64,000 nucleotides of DNA from Tridacna crocea (Eukaryota > Mollusca > Bivalvia > Cardiida > Cardiidae), in the NCBI GenBank assembly GCA_943736015.1, contig OX031072.1, positions 14,721,501-14,785,500 on the forward strand. The letters run 5' to 3'. Position numbers and translations under genes: made by a program. Numbering within the stretch: position 1 is the first letter of the stretch; every line of letters starts with the position of its first letter. Shown piece after piece: positions 43,176 through 52,827 of the stretch. The notes beneath the pieces were generated by a model. The model saw nothing but the letters and a program-made list of their open reading frames with translations, was not told the origin of the DNA and searched no databases.

Positions 43176-43285
43176 GAGCCAGGGGCCCTGTACTGGTGAA
43201 ATCCAGGACATTCTTGAATATTATTAGCTGTAGCCATGATATGAATAAAATAACGTTAAAAATGAAGTAAACACCATTGAATCAG
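43176..43285 (+). repeat. SINE 3'-domain fragment
   Basis: AATAAAATAACGTTAAAAATG and AAGTAAACACCATTGAATCA match the SINE tail with many changes. Confidence 0.55.
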
Positions 43286-43305
43286 TGGATGCATATCAAA
43301 TGCTT

Positions 43306-43516
43306 TCAGTGTAGAAACACTAGAGGAGCATCCCAGTGCTCGGAATTGTTTTGGTAATGTGTACGATTCCCACTTGTGGCACCAAGTTTTAGTGGGAGGC
43401 CTGGCCTAGTGCCAAGTGAAATCTAGGGCAGTTTGTAAATAAGTCACAGAGCTTTTGTTATGAGTATTCTGAAATAATTTTTAAGGTGGTGTAAAACACC
43501 AGTCATTAATCAATAC
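43306..43516 (+). repeat. Degenerate SINE-like copy
   Basis: A GGTAATGTGTACGATTCC box B-like word is followed by a body and a tail with CTGAAATAATTTTTAAGG and GTGTAAAACACCAGTCATT. The order fits the SINE but identity is low. Confidence 0.45.
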
Positions 43517-43741
43517 TTTGCTCTGTTTCACATTTTCACTATGGCAGGCAAAATAAGCCGTTCAGGAAATTGGTTTTGAAAGCGAATCCATTGGGAGTCT
43601 CCAAAGAGAGCAAGCTTTGAAGTAAAGCCCTTGGAGAAATAAATAAATGAAATTTACATTTTGGATGAAGGAATGGGAAACAAAAACATTTTTGAGACTT
43701 TCACTGTGGCCAGAAAACCTCCAAAAATACAGATATAAAAA

Positions 43742-43800
43742 GTGATCAGACTGAAAGTTTTGTGCAGTCTGATCTCGATCTTCTGTCTTTTGCAGAAGTA
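43742..43800. repeat. SHP fragment
   Basis: TGATCAGACTGAAAGT and GTGCAGTCTGATCTCGATCT. Confidence 0.55.
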
Positions 43801-43843
43801 ACTTATGCCTTGCTGAATAGAATAAGGAGTTAAGCTTTATCAC

Positions 43844-44036
43844 TTAGCCAAAAGTTGTATGACCAGTTGAAATAATTGTGGTAAAAGGAGAAAATGCTAA
43901 TAATCAGCATTTTCTCCTTTTACAACAATGTTTTCAACCCTTTTATAGTTAAATCCCTTTGAAAAATAATTATTTTGTTGACTGCAAAATTAATGCTCTC
44001 TGTTAAAACCAGTCTAAAGTTTTGTTCTCTGGTAGA
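43844..44036 (+). repeat. TPM, termini decayed
   Basis: Core TGTGGTAAAAGGAGAAAATG with apex GCTAATAATCAGC; R part TTTTGTTGACTGCAAAATTA. Confidence 0.75.
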
Positions 44037-44038
44037 GT

Positions 44039-44267
44039 TTACCATTTACTTTACTACTACGAGTTTGAACAACCCTAAGGAAAAAGCCTTAAGAAAACAT
44101 TGTGGGAATAGGAGAAAATGCTGGTTACCAGCATTTTCTCCTCTTCCCACAATGTTTTTTACCATATCAAAGACAAATTACATCATTTGAACTGCAATTG
44201 AATTGTCGTCTGCAAATGCTTTCAATTTGGACCAATCTTAAGTTTTTGTCATCCTGTAAAGAGTTGA
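44039..44267 (+). repeat. TPM type A, complete
   Basis: Border TTAC left, TTGA right; arms AGGAATAGG... and CTCTTCCCAC. Confidence 0.85.
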
Positions 44268-44524
44268 CAGGCACAGACTGCGAAATTCCCAAGACTCCAT
44301 CCAATAATGAAATATTCAATAAACAATTTCCATTGTCAACTAGAAAAAAGAGAAAAGGAACCTGCCACTACCCACTGATATAGACTTTTTTATGGAAGTT
44401 TGAAGTACCGATCAATGTTATTGATGTTACTTCCTGAAAATGCTATCACCACCTGTGAAATCTATTTACAAAATTTAATGCTCTTCTTGTGCTACCATGA
44501 ATTTCAAATTCATCTGCTGCAAGA

Positions 44525-44640
44525 TAGACCATTTACCAAACAATCCAATATTTAAAAGTCCATAAAGAGGACGATTTTTGAAAACGTAGTATGAAAAGCA
44601 GACTGGTGTAAATATATTTTGCCGTCTGGTGAAGAGATGA
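44525..44640 (+). repeat. TPM, core deleted
   Basis: CCATTTACCAAACAATCC, AACGTAGTATGAAAAGC joined to TTTTGCCGTCTGGTGAAGAG. Confidence 0.65.
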
Positions 44641-44751
44641 CAAGGACTGGTTCTCTATACACCAAAGGGATCTTGCCACAGAAAAGTTTTAGCTTCTAAA
44701 GTAATGTTTTTTTCATGGTTTAATTGATCAGAATAAGTAACAAATTAGCTG

Positions 44752-44820
44752 ACAGTGTAGATCCAAGATAAAAGTACATGTTTTGTGCATTCTGATCTTG
44801 ATCTGCACTGTCCGCATAAA
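44752..44820. repeat. SHP hairpin
   Basis: GACAGTGTAGATCCAAGATA and CTGATCTTGATCTGCACTGT. Confidence 0.65.
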
Positions 44821-44893
44821 CAATTTTAGATTGTTCCTGCACTTTATGGGTTGACTGTTTACAAGGGTGATCTTGTCATCCAGTGCATTCTGA

Positions 44894-45092
44894 GATCCTT
44901 TACCACACAGTTCGGAGTTTTTACAACCTTTGAAAAGAAGGCTTTTGAAAATATTATGGGAAAAGGAGAAAATGCTGATAATCAGCATTTTGTCCTTTTC
45001 CCACAATATTTTCAACCCTGTTCGTGAAGGATTCATTGCAAATTTTTTCCATTTGGATGTGTCTAAAATTTTGCTGTTTGGTAAAGAGTTAG
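44894..45092 (+). repeat. TPM type A, R side shortened
   Basis: L end lacks TTAA; closes at TTAG, shared with the type B copy. Confidence 0.85.
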
Positions 45093-45318
45093 CCCTTTAC
45101 TCCATAGATACTCATTTCTACGCATTGCTTGTAGGAGCCTTTGGAAAACATTGTGGCAAAAGGTGAAATTGCTGGTGAAGAGCAATTTCACTTTTTTGCC
45201 ATAATGTTTTCTACACTATCAAAAGGTGTTAAATCCAAGTAAGAAATGGCTTCATCCTTGGTGTTATTTTGTGTCAATTAGAGATACGAAAGAAATGCCT
45301 TATAGGGTAAAGGGTTAA
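45089..45318 (-). repeat. TPM type B, complete, ending 40 bp before exon 4
   Basis: TCCATAGATACTCATTTCTA at left, GAAATGCCTTATAGGGTAAA at right; core arm GGCAAAAGGTGAAATTGC. Confidence 0.9.
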
Positions 45319-45358
45319 GTTTCTTTATTGAAATATCAATCTGATCATACATTTGCAG

Positions 45359-45561
45359 GTGATGAATCCCGGCTGTCACCATCCTCCGAGGACCAGAGAG
45401 CACTGGAAATAGAATTGGAAATGATTCGACAGGCGCTTGATGGAAAGATTGGAGAAGATAAAGAGGAAAAAGACAGATTCGTAAGAGAGTTCTGCAAACT
45501 GAGAGCCAAGCATGTTGAAATGTTAAACAGAAATGTTCAGGCCAGGCGGTCCTTAAAACAG
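45359..45561 (+). CDS. Internal exon 4 of the same gene (start of coiled coil)
   Basis: A 203 bp exon between CATTTGCAG and CAG|GTACAG. After a short Ser-rich lead (DESRLSPSSEDQ) the sequence becomes a strongly charged helix: ALEIELEMIRQALDGKIG, then KDRFVREFCKLRAKHVEMLN and VQARRSLKQ, with hydrophobic residues spaced 3-4 apart as in a coiled coil. It ends in phase 0. A reverse-oriented type B TPM ends 40 bp upstream of the acceptor. Scaffold, motor-adaptor or ubiquitin-ligase coiled-coil proteins share this layout, but nothing visible decides between them. Confidence 0.88.
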
Positions 45562-45635
45562 GTACAGTTATTTTCATGGTTTCAAACAAGTCTGGTTTTA
45601 CCCTTTCCCTACTAAAAACAATGCCAGAAGCTTTT

Positions 45636-45705
45636 GTGGACAATGTAGATCAAGATCAGACTGCACACAATGTGCAGTCTTATCTTTGATCTAGATTGTG
45701 CACTG
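45636..45705. repeat. SHP hairpin, 75 bp downstream of exon 4
   Basis: TGTAGATCAAGATCAGACTG and CAGTCTTATCTTTGATCTAG, with apex CACACAATGTG. Confidence 0.7.
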
Positions 45706-45779
45706 TTTTGTTAATCGATCTCTTTCATGGGTCTATCTTGATGAGAGTTTCTGGAAACGAGTTAGTAAGAGGAATTATC

Positions 45780-45870
45780 TATGAAAGGGTAGAAAAGTTT
45801 GTTGGAAAGGGGAAAATGCTGGACACCAGCTTATTCTTTAAAAGGCTTCCTTCTCAAGGTGTTTGCAGCT
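45780..45870 (-). repeat. TPM core remnant
   Basis: GAAAGGGTAGAAAAGTTTGT, ATGCTGGACACCAGC; runs into the minisatellite. Confidence 0.65.
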
Positions 45871-45871
45871 G

Positions 45872-46169
45872 CGAGATAAACCATTAAGTTGCTAGGAAGA
45901 GGTGTGAAATAAAGGTGTGAGATAAACCATTTAGTTTGAAATGATCAGCTTTGAGATAAACCATTTAGTTGCTAGGATCAGCTTTGAGATAAACCATTAA
46001 GTTGCAAGGAAGAGGTGTGAGATAAAGGTGTAGGATAAACGATTTAGTTGCTAGGATCAGCTTTGAGATAAACCATTAAGTTGCTAGGAAGAGGTGTGAG
46101 ATAAAGGTGTAGGATAAACCATTTAGTATCTAGGATCAGCTTTGAGATAAACTCATTAAGTTGCTAGGG
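45872..46169 (+). repeat. Minisatellite, higher-order GAGATAAACCATTAAGTTGC array
   Basis: Tandem units of about 30-35 bp (GAGATAAACCATTTAGTTGC, TAGGATCAGCTTT; GAAGAGGTGTGAGATAAAGG) are arranged in a longer period near 97 bp. It begins at the broken end of a TPM. Confidence 0.8.
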
Positions 46170-46382
46170 ACATCTTCACCTGTTCTGTCTCGTCTACAAT
46201 GTTTAATGATTTTTCGGATATTCTGGCATGAATTTCTTTCCTTTTCATTTATTTTTTAACCTATCATCATAGCTATGTTATGATTTCGCTTGTAGGGCCA
46301 ATAAGACTTCCTGGTATATGACAAAACAATTGGACATTTTATGGACCCATGGTGGGAAGGCCTTGGAAAAGATTGTGATGAG

Positions 46383-46609
46383 TTAACACTTTACCACACA
46401 ATCCGGACTTTTGATGACCTTTAGCAAGAAGCCTGTAAAAAACTGTGGGAAAAGAAGAAAATGCTGGTAACCAGCATTTTCTCCTTTTCCCACAATGTCT
46501 TCTACCCTTCTCACAGCAAGTTTTTATTTTTTAGTCCCATTTATTTTGTCATCTGTAAATGTTTCCATTTTAGATTAGCCTAGAATTTTGTCATTTGGTA
46601 AAGAGTTAA
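46383..46609 (+). repeat. TPM type A, complete
   Basis: TTAACACTTTACCACACAAT to TCATTTGGTAAAGAGTTAA. Confidence 0.92.
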
Positions 46610-46815
46610 AAGAAAAATTGGGTTTCCCTGTCATACTTCAGGTCCCTCTTATAACCTCTGCTGTTTTCAAAGAAATAGTCATGGTATTGTTGTAGCTCTT
46701 CCATTGTTTGCATCGTCATTCCACAAATATTTTCAAAAGCCATTTTTACATGGGTTTATATAAGTACTGAATTGTTTGATAATTGGCAAATCCATACTTT
46801 TATAGTGATGATATT

Positions 46816-47212
46816 GGTGAATCTTTTACCACACAATCCTGAGTTTAAATGACCTTGAGAGAGAGGGCTTTTGAAAACCTTGTAGGAAAGGAAGAAAATG
46901 CTGTTTAACTCTTTACCACATGACAAAATTTTTAGACTGGTTCAAATTGAAAGCTCTTGCAGACGACAAATTAAGCGTAAATCAAAAATTGATTTTTTTT
47001 CGCAGCAGGGTAGAAAACATTGTGGGAAAAGGAGAAAATGCTGGTTACCAGCATTTTCTCCTTTTCCCACAATGTTTTCAAAAGGCTTCTATCTCAGGGT
47101 CGTAAAAACCAGGGATTGTTTGGGAAAGGGTTAACCAGCATTTACTCCTGTCCTACAATGTTTCATCCCTGAATTTCGAAAAGCCCAAAATTTTGATGTT
47201 TGGTGAAAGTTC
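46816..47212 (+). repeat. TPM split at its hairpin apex by another TPM
   Basis: Left half 46816-46904 ends GAAGAAAATGCTG; right half starts CCAGCATTTACTCC at 47135 and closes GATGTTTGGTGAAAG. Together they make one decayed copy. Confidence 0.8.
46905..47134 (-). repeat. TPM type A inserted in the apex of another TPM
   Basis: Complete, near-consensus core, L end of the TAAAAACCAGGGATTG kind; TTAA at both ends, lying exactly at the centre of the host hairpin. Confidence 0.88.
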
Positions 47213-47269
47213 TAACATGAAAGAGTTTCAAAGAGAGAATTCACCCATACAGACACTATGGGAGGTTGG

Positions 47270-47505
47270 TGCAAACTTTAAGATTCTGTGCATCAAGAGA
47301 ATGAGAAAAAAATGAGAAATGCCAAAGGAAAAATAACCCATAAATCTAGTGCATTAAGTGAAAGTGAGAAAAAAACAATAAAACTGAAAAAAAAAAACAA
47401 CCCATAAATTTAGTGCAGTAAGGGAAAGTGAGAAAAACTAACACATACCAAAGAAAAATAACCCATAAATTTAGTGCAGTAAGTGAAAATAAAACACAAA
47501 ATACC
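47270..47505 (+). repeat. Tandem direct repeat, about 62-66 bp period
   Basis: AACCCATAAATTTAGTGCAG and GTGAAAGTGAGAAAA recur at 47334, 47399 and 47459 with an older unit before them. A-rich, non-coding. Confidence 0.75.
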
Positions 47506-47667
47506 AAACAATTTTAATTTCTCGAAGATTTACGATCTAATTTATGTTTTATTGCTTTTCCTCCACATTTAGATCAATCCCTTTCATTTTCCAACCAGGA
47601 GTTTTTTGTTTCTATTTTAATACAAGTCATTCCCCTTGATTGCTGATCGTTATGCCAAATAACCATG

Positions 47668-47780
47668 GCAAAGACTTTAGAAAACATTATGGGGGAAAAA
47701 GAGAAAATGTTGGTAACCAGCATGTTCTGCTTTTCCAACAATGTTTTTAATCCTTCAGAGACAAATTTGATAAGCCACAA
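47668..47780 (+). repeat. TPM, termini lost
   Basis: AACATTATGGGGGAAAAAGA, GTTGGTAACCAGCATG, CAACAATGTTTTTAATCC. Confidence 0.65.
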
Positions 47781-47798
47781 TTATCATTACACAAATGA

Positions 47799-47988
47799 TT
47801 AAACTTATTACCAAAAGACAATATTTTAGGCTTGTCCAAATCGAAAGACTTTGCAGACAAAAAAATAAAAGAGACTGAAAATTAGAAATTTGTTTTTTGA
47901 ACGGTATTTTCTCCTTTTCCCACAATGTTTTCTGAAAGGCTTCTTTCACAGGGGCGTCAAAAGTAGGGATTGTGTGGTAATGGGTTAA
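47799..47988 (-). repeat. TPM, left core arm deleted
   Basis: TTGTTTTTTGAACGG joins TATTTTCTCCTTTTCCC; TTAA at both ends. Confidence 0.85.
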
Positions 47989-48143
47989 TCAGCAGGACAT
48001 GCCCTAATTTTGTGGTTTGGTAAAGATTTCACATTTCAAGTCAACTGTAGAAGAGAAATTAAACCTGACACAAGGGTTTCCCTCTGTTTTAAAAAATGGG
48101 GGTCACTGTGACCCTATGCCACATTTTCAATGAGGGTTGTTTT

Positions 48144-49477
48144 AGCTCACCTGAGCACAACATGCTCAAGGGGAGCTTTTAGGATCACCCGGTGTCCGTA
48201 GTCCGTCGTGCATCATGCGTCTTGCGTCGTCAACAATTTCTTTAAACATCAACTCCTCCTAAACCGCTGGGCCAATTTGGACCAAACTTGGCTAGAATAT
48301 TCCTTGGGAGGTCCTCTTTAAAAATTGTTCACAGAATTTGATTCTGTCAAAAACTCTGGTTGCCATGGCAATCAAATGGAATTTTCTAGGTAATTCTTTA
48401 AAAATCATCTCCTCTGGAACCGCTGGTCAGATTTTGAAATAATTTCACAGAGATGTTCCTTGGGTGACCCTTTTCAAAAATTGCTCGTGAAATTTTGATC
48501 CGTTTAGAAACATGGCTCTGGTGAATGGAGGCTACTTGCTCTATACGGAAATGAAGGAATTTTTAAAAATTCTTTTCTCTGAAAACGCTGGTCAGATTTT
48601 GAAATAATTTCACAGAGATGTTCCTTGGGTGACCCTTTTCAAAAATTGTTCGTGAAATTTTGATCGGTCAAGAAACATGGCTCTAGTGAATGGGGGCTAC
48701 TTGCACTATAGGGAAATGAAGAAATTCTTTAAAAATCTTCTTCTCTGAAACGGCTGGACAGATTTTAAAATAATTTCACAGATATGTTCCTTTGATGACC
48801 CTTTTTCAAAAATGGTTTGCAAAAGTTTGATCCGTCAAGAATCATGGCTCTGGTGAAAGGGGGCTACTTGCACTATACAGAAATGAAGAAATTCTTAAAA
48901 ATTCTTCTCTGAAACCGCTGGTCAGAATTTGAAATAATTTCACGGATGACCCTTGGATGACCCTTTTAAAAAATTGTTCGCGAAATTTTGATCTGTCAAG
49001 AACCACGGGTCTGGTGAATGGGGGCTACTTGCACTATACGGAAATGAAGAAATTCTTTAAAATTCTTCTTCTCTGAAACCACTGGTCAGATTTTGAAATA
49101 ATTTAATTCACAGAGATGTTCCTTGAATGACCCTTTTTGATCTTTCAATAAAGATGGTTCTGGTGAATGGGGGCTACTTGCAATAATATGGCCATGAAGA
49201 AATTCTTTAAAGTTCTTCTTCTGCGAAAGGGCTGGTCAGATTTTGATATAATTTCACAATAATGTTTCTTAGCTAACCCATTTCAAAATTTGCTCGAGAA
49301 ATTTTGATCCATCAAGAAGCATGGCCCTGATGGCTGTGGGCTATTCACACTATACAGACATGAAGAAATTCTTAAAAATTCTTCTTCTCTGAAATGGCTG
49401 ATTAGATTTTGAAAACAATTGGCTATGGTCCTCTCAAAAATTCAGGTGAGCGATCCAGGGCCATCTTGGCCCTCTTG
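48144..49477 (+). mobile_element. Helentron/HINE-like element, complete
   Basis: It runs from AGCTCACCTGAGCACAAC to TTCAGGTGAGCGATCC, then a hairpin (GGGCCATCTTGGCCC, 49458-49472) and CTCTTG. Internally there are about six tandem units of roughly 165 bp with CGCTGGTCAGATTTTGAAAT. It is a relative of the copy at 23877 with a different tandem unit. Confidence 0.75.
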
Positions 49478-49861
49478 CTTTAAACTTAAGGGGTCAAGAT
49501 AAATGGACCTCTTCTTTATCAAGTATGTATTATGTGCATTTCATCGTAAAATTCCAAGAAAGTAAAAGTCTGTGAGCCGTTTCTGACGGAATGCTCAATT
49601 TCAATTTTAGACAGACAAAACAGAATCGCTGCTTTGCGTGGTTTGATCGGCAGCTGTAGGAAGCAGATGATAAGAAAGAATGCTAGTTTACTTTATTGTG
49701 ACATTATTTTCTGCAAACAGAACAGACTGGAAATGTGTACTTTTATCTCTAGCATTAATTGAAGAGAAGACAGCAAAATGATGATAACTATAATAAAGGT
49801 GTATAGAAAAAACTAAATTGGGCTATCTGTCTAGATTCTACACACTGACATTGTCTGTCAA

Positions 49862-50010
49862 AGGGTAGAAATCATTAAGAGCATTCTTAAACACATTGTG
49901 GGAAAAGGAGAAAATGCTGGTCACCAGCATTTTCTCCTTTTCCCACAATGTTTTCAAAAGCTTTTTTGCACAGCATTGTTAAAACTTGTGATTTTGTGGT
50001 AAAGAGTTAA
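49862..50010 (-). repeat. TPM, R end lost
   Basis: Begins GGGTAGAAATCATTAAGAGC; perfect core with apex GCTGGTCACCAGC. Confidence 0.82.
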
Positions 50011-50140
50011 AACACCTAATAATCAAATTATCAAGATCAAAGAAATAGTGCATTTTATAACCATGCTCTGAAATGCAGCTCATTCCAGAATTAACACTAA
50101 AACTCAGTGTACACATACCTACAAAACTCTTTACTAGCTT

Positions 50141-50372
50141 TTACTCTTTACCACACAATCCCGACTTTTAACGACCCGGAGAAAGAAGCCTTCTGAAAAC
50201 ATTGTGAGAGAAGGAGAAAATGCTGGTAACCAGCATTTTCTCCTTTTCCCACAATGTTTTCTATCCTTCCCAAACCAAATTTCAGCTTTTCAGTCACATT
50301 TATTTTGTCATCTGCATAATTATGCTTTCAATTTGGACCAGTTTATTATTTTGTCGTTTGGGAAAGAGTTAA
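50141..50372 (+). repeat. TPM type A, complete
   Basis: Border TTAC left, TTAA right; consensus L end. Confidence 0.92.
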
Positions 50373-50423
50373 TTGAAGAGAAGAAAGCTAATAGCGGTAA
50401 GTATGATGATGGTGTATAGAAAG

Positions 50424-50634
50424 TTAAAAGCCTTATGACACATTTTATCGAATTTATATGACCCTGTAAGTGAAAGAAGCCCTTTGAAAATATCTAGGGT
50501 AAGGAAGAAAATGCTTGTAGCCAGCTTTTTCAGCTCTTCCCACACTGTTTCTTACCCTATTAGAGAATGGAACGTCATTTTTATCAATTTTGAATTTGTA
50601 ATAGTCTGAAATTTGTGTTTAAGAAAATGGTTAA
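50424..50634 (+). repeat. TPM, diverged
   Basis: TTAAAAGCCTTATGACACAT; core with CTTGTAGCCAGC; right TTAA shared. Confidence 0.7.
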
Positions 50635-50878
50635 CCCTTTCACACACAGTCAACAGTTTTGATTTAATTAAAGAAGGGTTCTGTAAAATTGGAAAAGGGG
50701 GGGGGGGGGGGTCAAATGTGGCTAAGATGACACCAGATGTATTTGAATTGATGGGAAAGATTGTGGAAAAAGGAGACAGTTCTGGTTACCAGCATTTTTT
50801 ACTTAAGAATTCCCCATAATGTTTTCAAACACCTTCTTCCAGGTCATTGAAAAATCCAGAATTGTTTGTGAAGGGTTG
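50631..50878 (-). repeat. TPM, diverged, with poly-G run
   Basis: TTAACCCTTTCACACACAGT; G14 run near 50697; core with TTCTGGTTACCAGC. Confidence 0.65.
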
Positions 50879-51082
50879 GTGGTTGAAGTTGCCTCTATGC
50901 GCTTGAATTTAACCTTTCCTGATGTAATAACATTTGTCATGCTTTTGTTTTGTTCAGGCTTTGATTTATTGTACAAAAATGTGTTTTCTATTTAATTTCA
51001 TTACTTCCTGTTCAGAAATAGCGGTCACACTCAGCTGTTTTAGTCCTCAAAGTTCCTGTTAAAATTTAATTTTCCTTTGCGG

Positions 51083-51146
51083 CCAGTGCAGATCAAAGAT
51101 CAGACTGCACTGAACTTGCTGTCTGATCTTTGAACTACTGTGTCTC
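51083..51146. repeat. SHP hairpin
   Basis: GTGCAGATCAAAGATCAGAC and GTCTGATCTTTGAACTACTG. Confidence 0.65.
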
Positions 51147-51242
51147 CTTTGTGGAGACATTCATGATCATATGGTTTATTTGGCAATGAAGGGTTTGATA
51201 ATTATAGCCTTGCAAGGTTATGCACTTTCCTGGTAAATAACT

Positions 51243-51347
51243 GAGGCTTCATGCATATGAAAATATTGCAGTAAAGGAGAAAATAGCTTATTGTGAGCAC
51301 TTTGTCTTTTTACCACAATATTTTCTGATGTGGTTAACTGAAGTAAT
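51243..51347. repeat. TPM core remnant
   Basis: GAAAATATTGCAGTAAAGG and TCTTTTTACCACAATATTTTC with a TTATTGTGAGCA apex. Confidence 0.55.
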
Positions 51348-51376
51348 AGCAGAAAGAAAGCCTGGTTAACCCATGT

Positions 51377-51605
51377 TTAACCCATTACCACATAATCCCT
51401 ACTTTTGACGCCCCTAAGAAAGAAGCCTTTTGAAAACACTATGGGAAAAGGAGAAAATGCTGGTAACCAGCATTTTCTCCTTTTCCCACAGTGTTTTCTA
51501 CCCTTCCCAGCACAAATTTCAATTTTTGAGTCACATTTATTGTGTCCTCTGCAAATGCTTTCAATTTGGACCAGTCTAAAATTTTCTCATGTGGTAAAGA
51601 GTTAA
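51377..51605 (+). repeat. TPM type A, complete
   Basis: Preceded by an 11-bp duplicate of the tip (GTTAACCCATG). Confidence 0.93.
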
Positions 51606-51812
51606 CCCATTACCCAATACACCATTTTGAGACCGTCCCAAATTCAAAGAAGCTGCAGAAGACAACTTAAAAGTTGCTAGTTGTGGGTTTAAGATACAGA
51701 CTGCATGGAAAACATTGTGAGAAAATGAGCAATTTCACCTTTTCTCTCAATGTTTTCCTAAAGCTTTTTTCTTCATTGTGTTAAAATGAGTATATATGTG
51801 GGAAAGGGTTAA
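51602..51812 (-). repeat. TPM, type B/C-like core
   Basis: TTAACCCATTACCCAATACA; left inner arm lost, right arm GAGCAATTTCACCTTTTC. Confidence 0.75.
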
Positions 51813-51896
51813 TTGATTTTGCAGCCAGTGTAGTTTAAGATTAGACAGCAGAAAAAACGGACTGATTTTACTCTGCCTAAATCTATTTGGCATGTT

Positions 51897-52195
51897 CTCA
51901 AAGCCCAGACAGCGCTGCTGGTTGGATACAGGGCATGAGAACTGGAGAGTGTTGGTTTGAATCCCAAGGCTTGGCCAAGTTCTTTCTGAGGAATTGATGA
52001 TGTTCATTGTGACTGAATTCACTCCCCTCGCACTGCTGATCATTGTTTTAATGATGGCATATGGGAAAGCAGCCCATGGCTGTGCCAAGTGCTGAGAGCA
52101 GAAACTCCAGGAAAGCATTGATCAGTGCTCTGGCCTCCATGATGTTACTGAAATAATCTTGAAAACAGCATAAAATAGTATACAATCATTTAATC
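51897..52195 (+). repeat. tRNA-derived SINE, diverged copy
   Basis: The same order of parts as the copy at 9768: decayed head with box B-like TTGGTTTGAATCCC (51952-51965), the body words TTTCTGAGGA-TTGATGAT and GGGAAAGCAGCC, and the tail ACTGAAATAATCTTGAAAAC. It lies in intron 4 just upstream of exon 5 and its neighbouring TPM. Confidence 0.82.
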
Positions 52196-52229
52196 TCGAA
52201 ATACAGCCTTGAAATGATAATATTTGCAT

Positions 52230-52456
52230 TTAACTCTTTACTACACGATCCCGACTTTTAACGACCCTGAGAAAGAAGCCTTTTGAAAACATTGTGGGAA
52301 AAGGAGAAAATGCTGGTAAACAGCATTTCTCCTTTTCCCACAGTGTTTTCTACCCTTCTGTAACAAATTTCGATTTTTCAGTCACATTTATCTTGACATC
52401 TGCAAATACTTTCAATTTGGACTGGTCTAATGTTTTCTCGTGTGGTAAACAGTTAA
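52230..52456 (+). repeat. TPM type A, ending 15 bp before exon 5
   Basis: TTAA at both ends; right border is followed at once by the pyrimidine tract and acceptor. Confidence 0.92.
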
Positions 52457-52471
52457 TTTATTCTGTTGTAG

Positions 52472-52657
52472 GAGCTGGCAAATACAAAGGCAACCACAAA
52501 GGAAAAATTACAAGAGTCAGCAGACAGAACGATGGTGATGGAGAAAGAATTAAACAAATTACGGAGGGAGTCGGAGTCTAGGCTACAGGAGGTGCAAGGG
52601 GACAAGGAGAAGTTGATAAAGGACGTGAAAGCCCTTCAGGAGAGGGAAGATTTGGAG
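52472..52657 (+). CDS. Internal exon 5 of the same gene (coiled coil continues)
   Basis: A 186 bp exon (62 codons, phase 0 at both ends) between TTCTGTTGTAG and GAG|GTAAGC. It continues the coiled coil: KEKLQESADRTMVMEKELNK, LRRESESRLQEVQGDKEK, LIKDVKALQEREDLE, with Leu/Met/Val at heptad positions and many Glu/Lys/Arg. No stop codon is reached, so more exons must lie beyond; none was recognised in the last 11 kb. A TPM ends 15 bp upstream of the exon and an R-end fragment starts about 21 bp downstream. Confidence 0.88.
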
Positions 52658-52677
52658 GTAAGCTTTCAGATAAATGA

Positions 52678-52827
52678 TCAACTCTTTATCAAAAGACAAA
52701 ATTTTACACAGCATTTTCTTCTTTTCCCACAATGTTTTCTTTCCTTCCCACTGCAAGTTTTAATTTTTCAGTCCCATTTGTCGTCTGCAAATGCTTTCAT
52801 TTTAGACAAAATTTTGTCATTTGGCTC
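52678..52827. repeat. TPM with two R ends, left arm deleted
   Basis: TCAACTCTTTATCAAAAGAC and AAAATTTTACACAGCATTTTC, then a right R end to GTCATTTGGC. Confidence 0.75.

Noticed and set aside
49595-49770. Candidate exon after TTTTAG near 49608, with a RIAALRGLIG-like reading
   Set aside because: In the phase required after exon 4 it reaches a stop early, and no GT donor follows in a suitable place.
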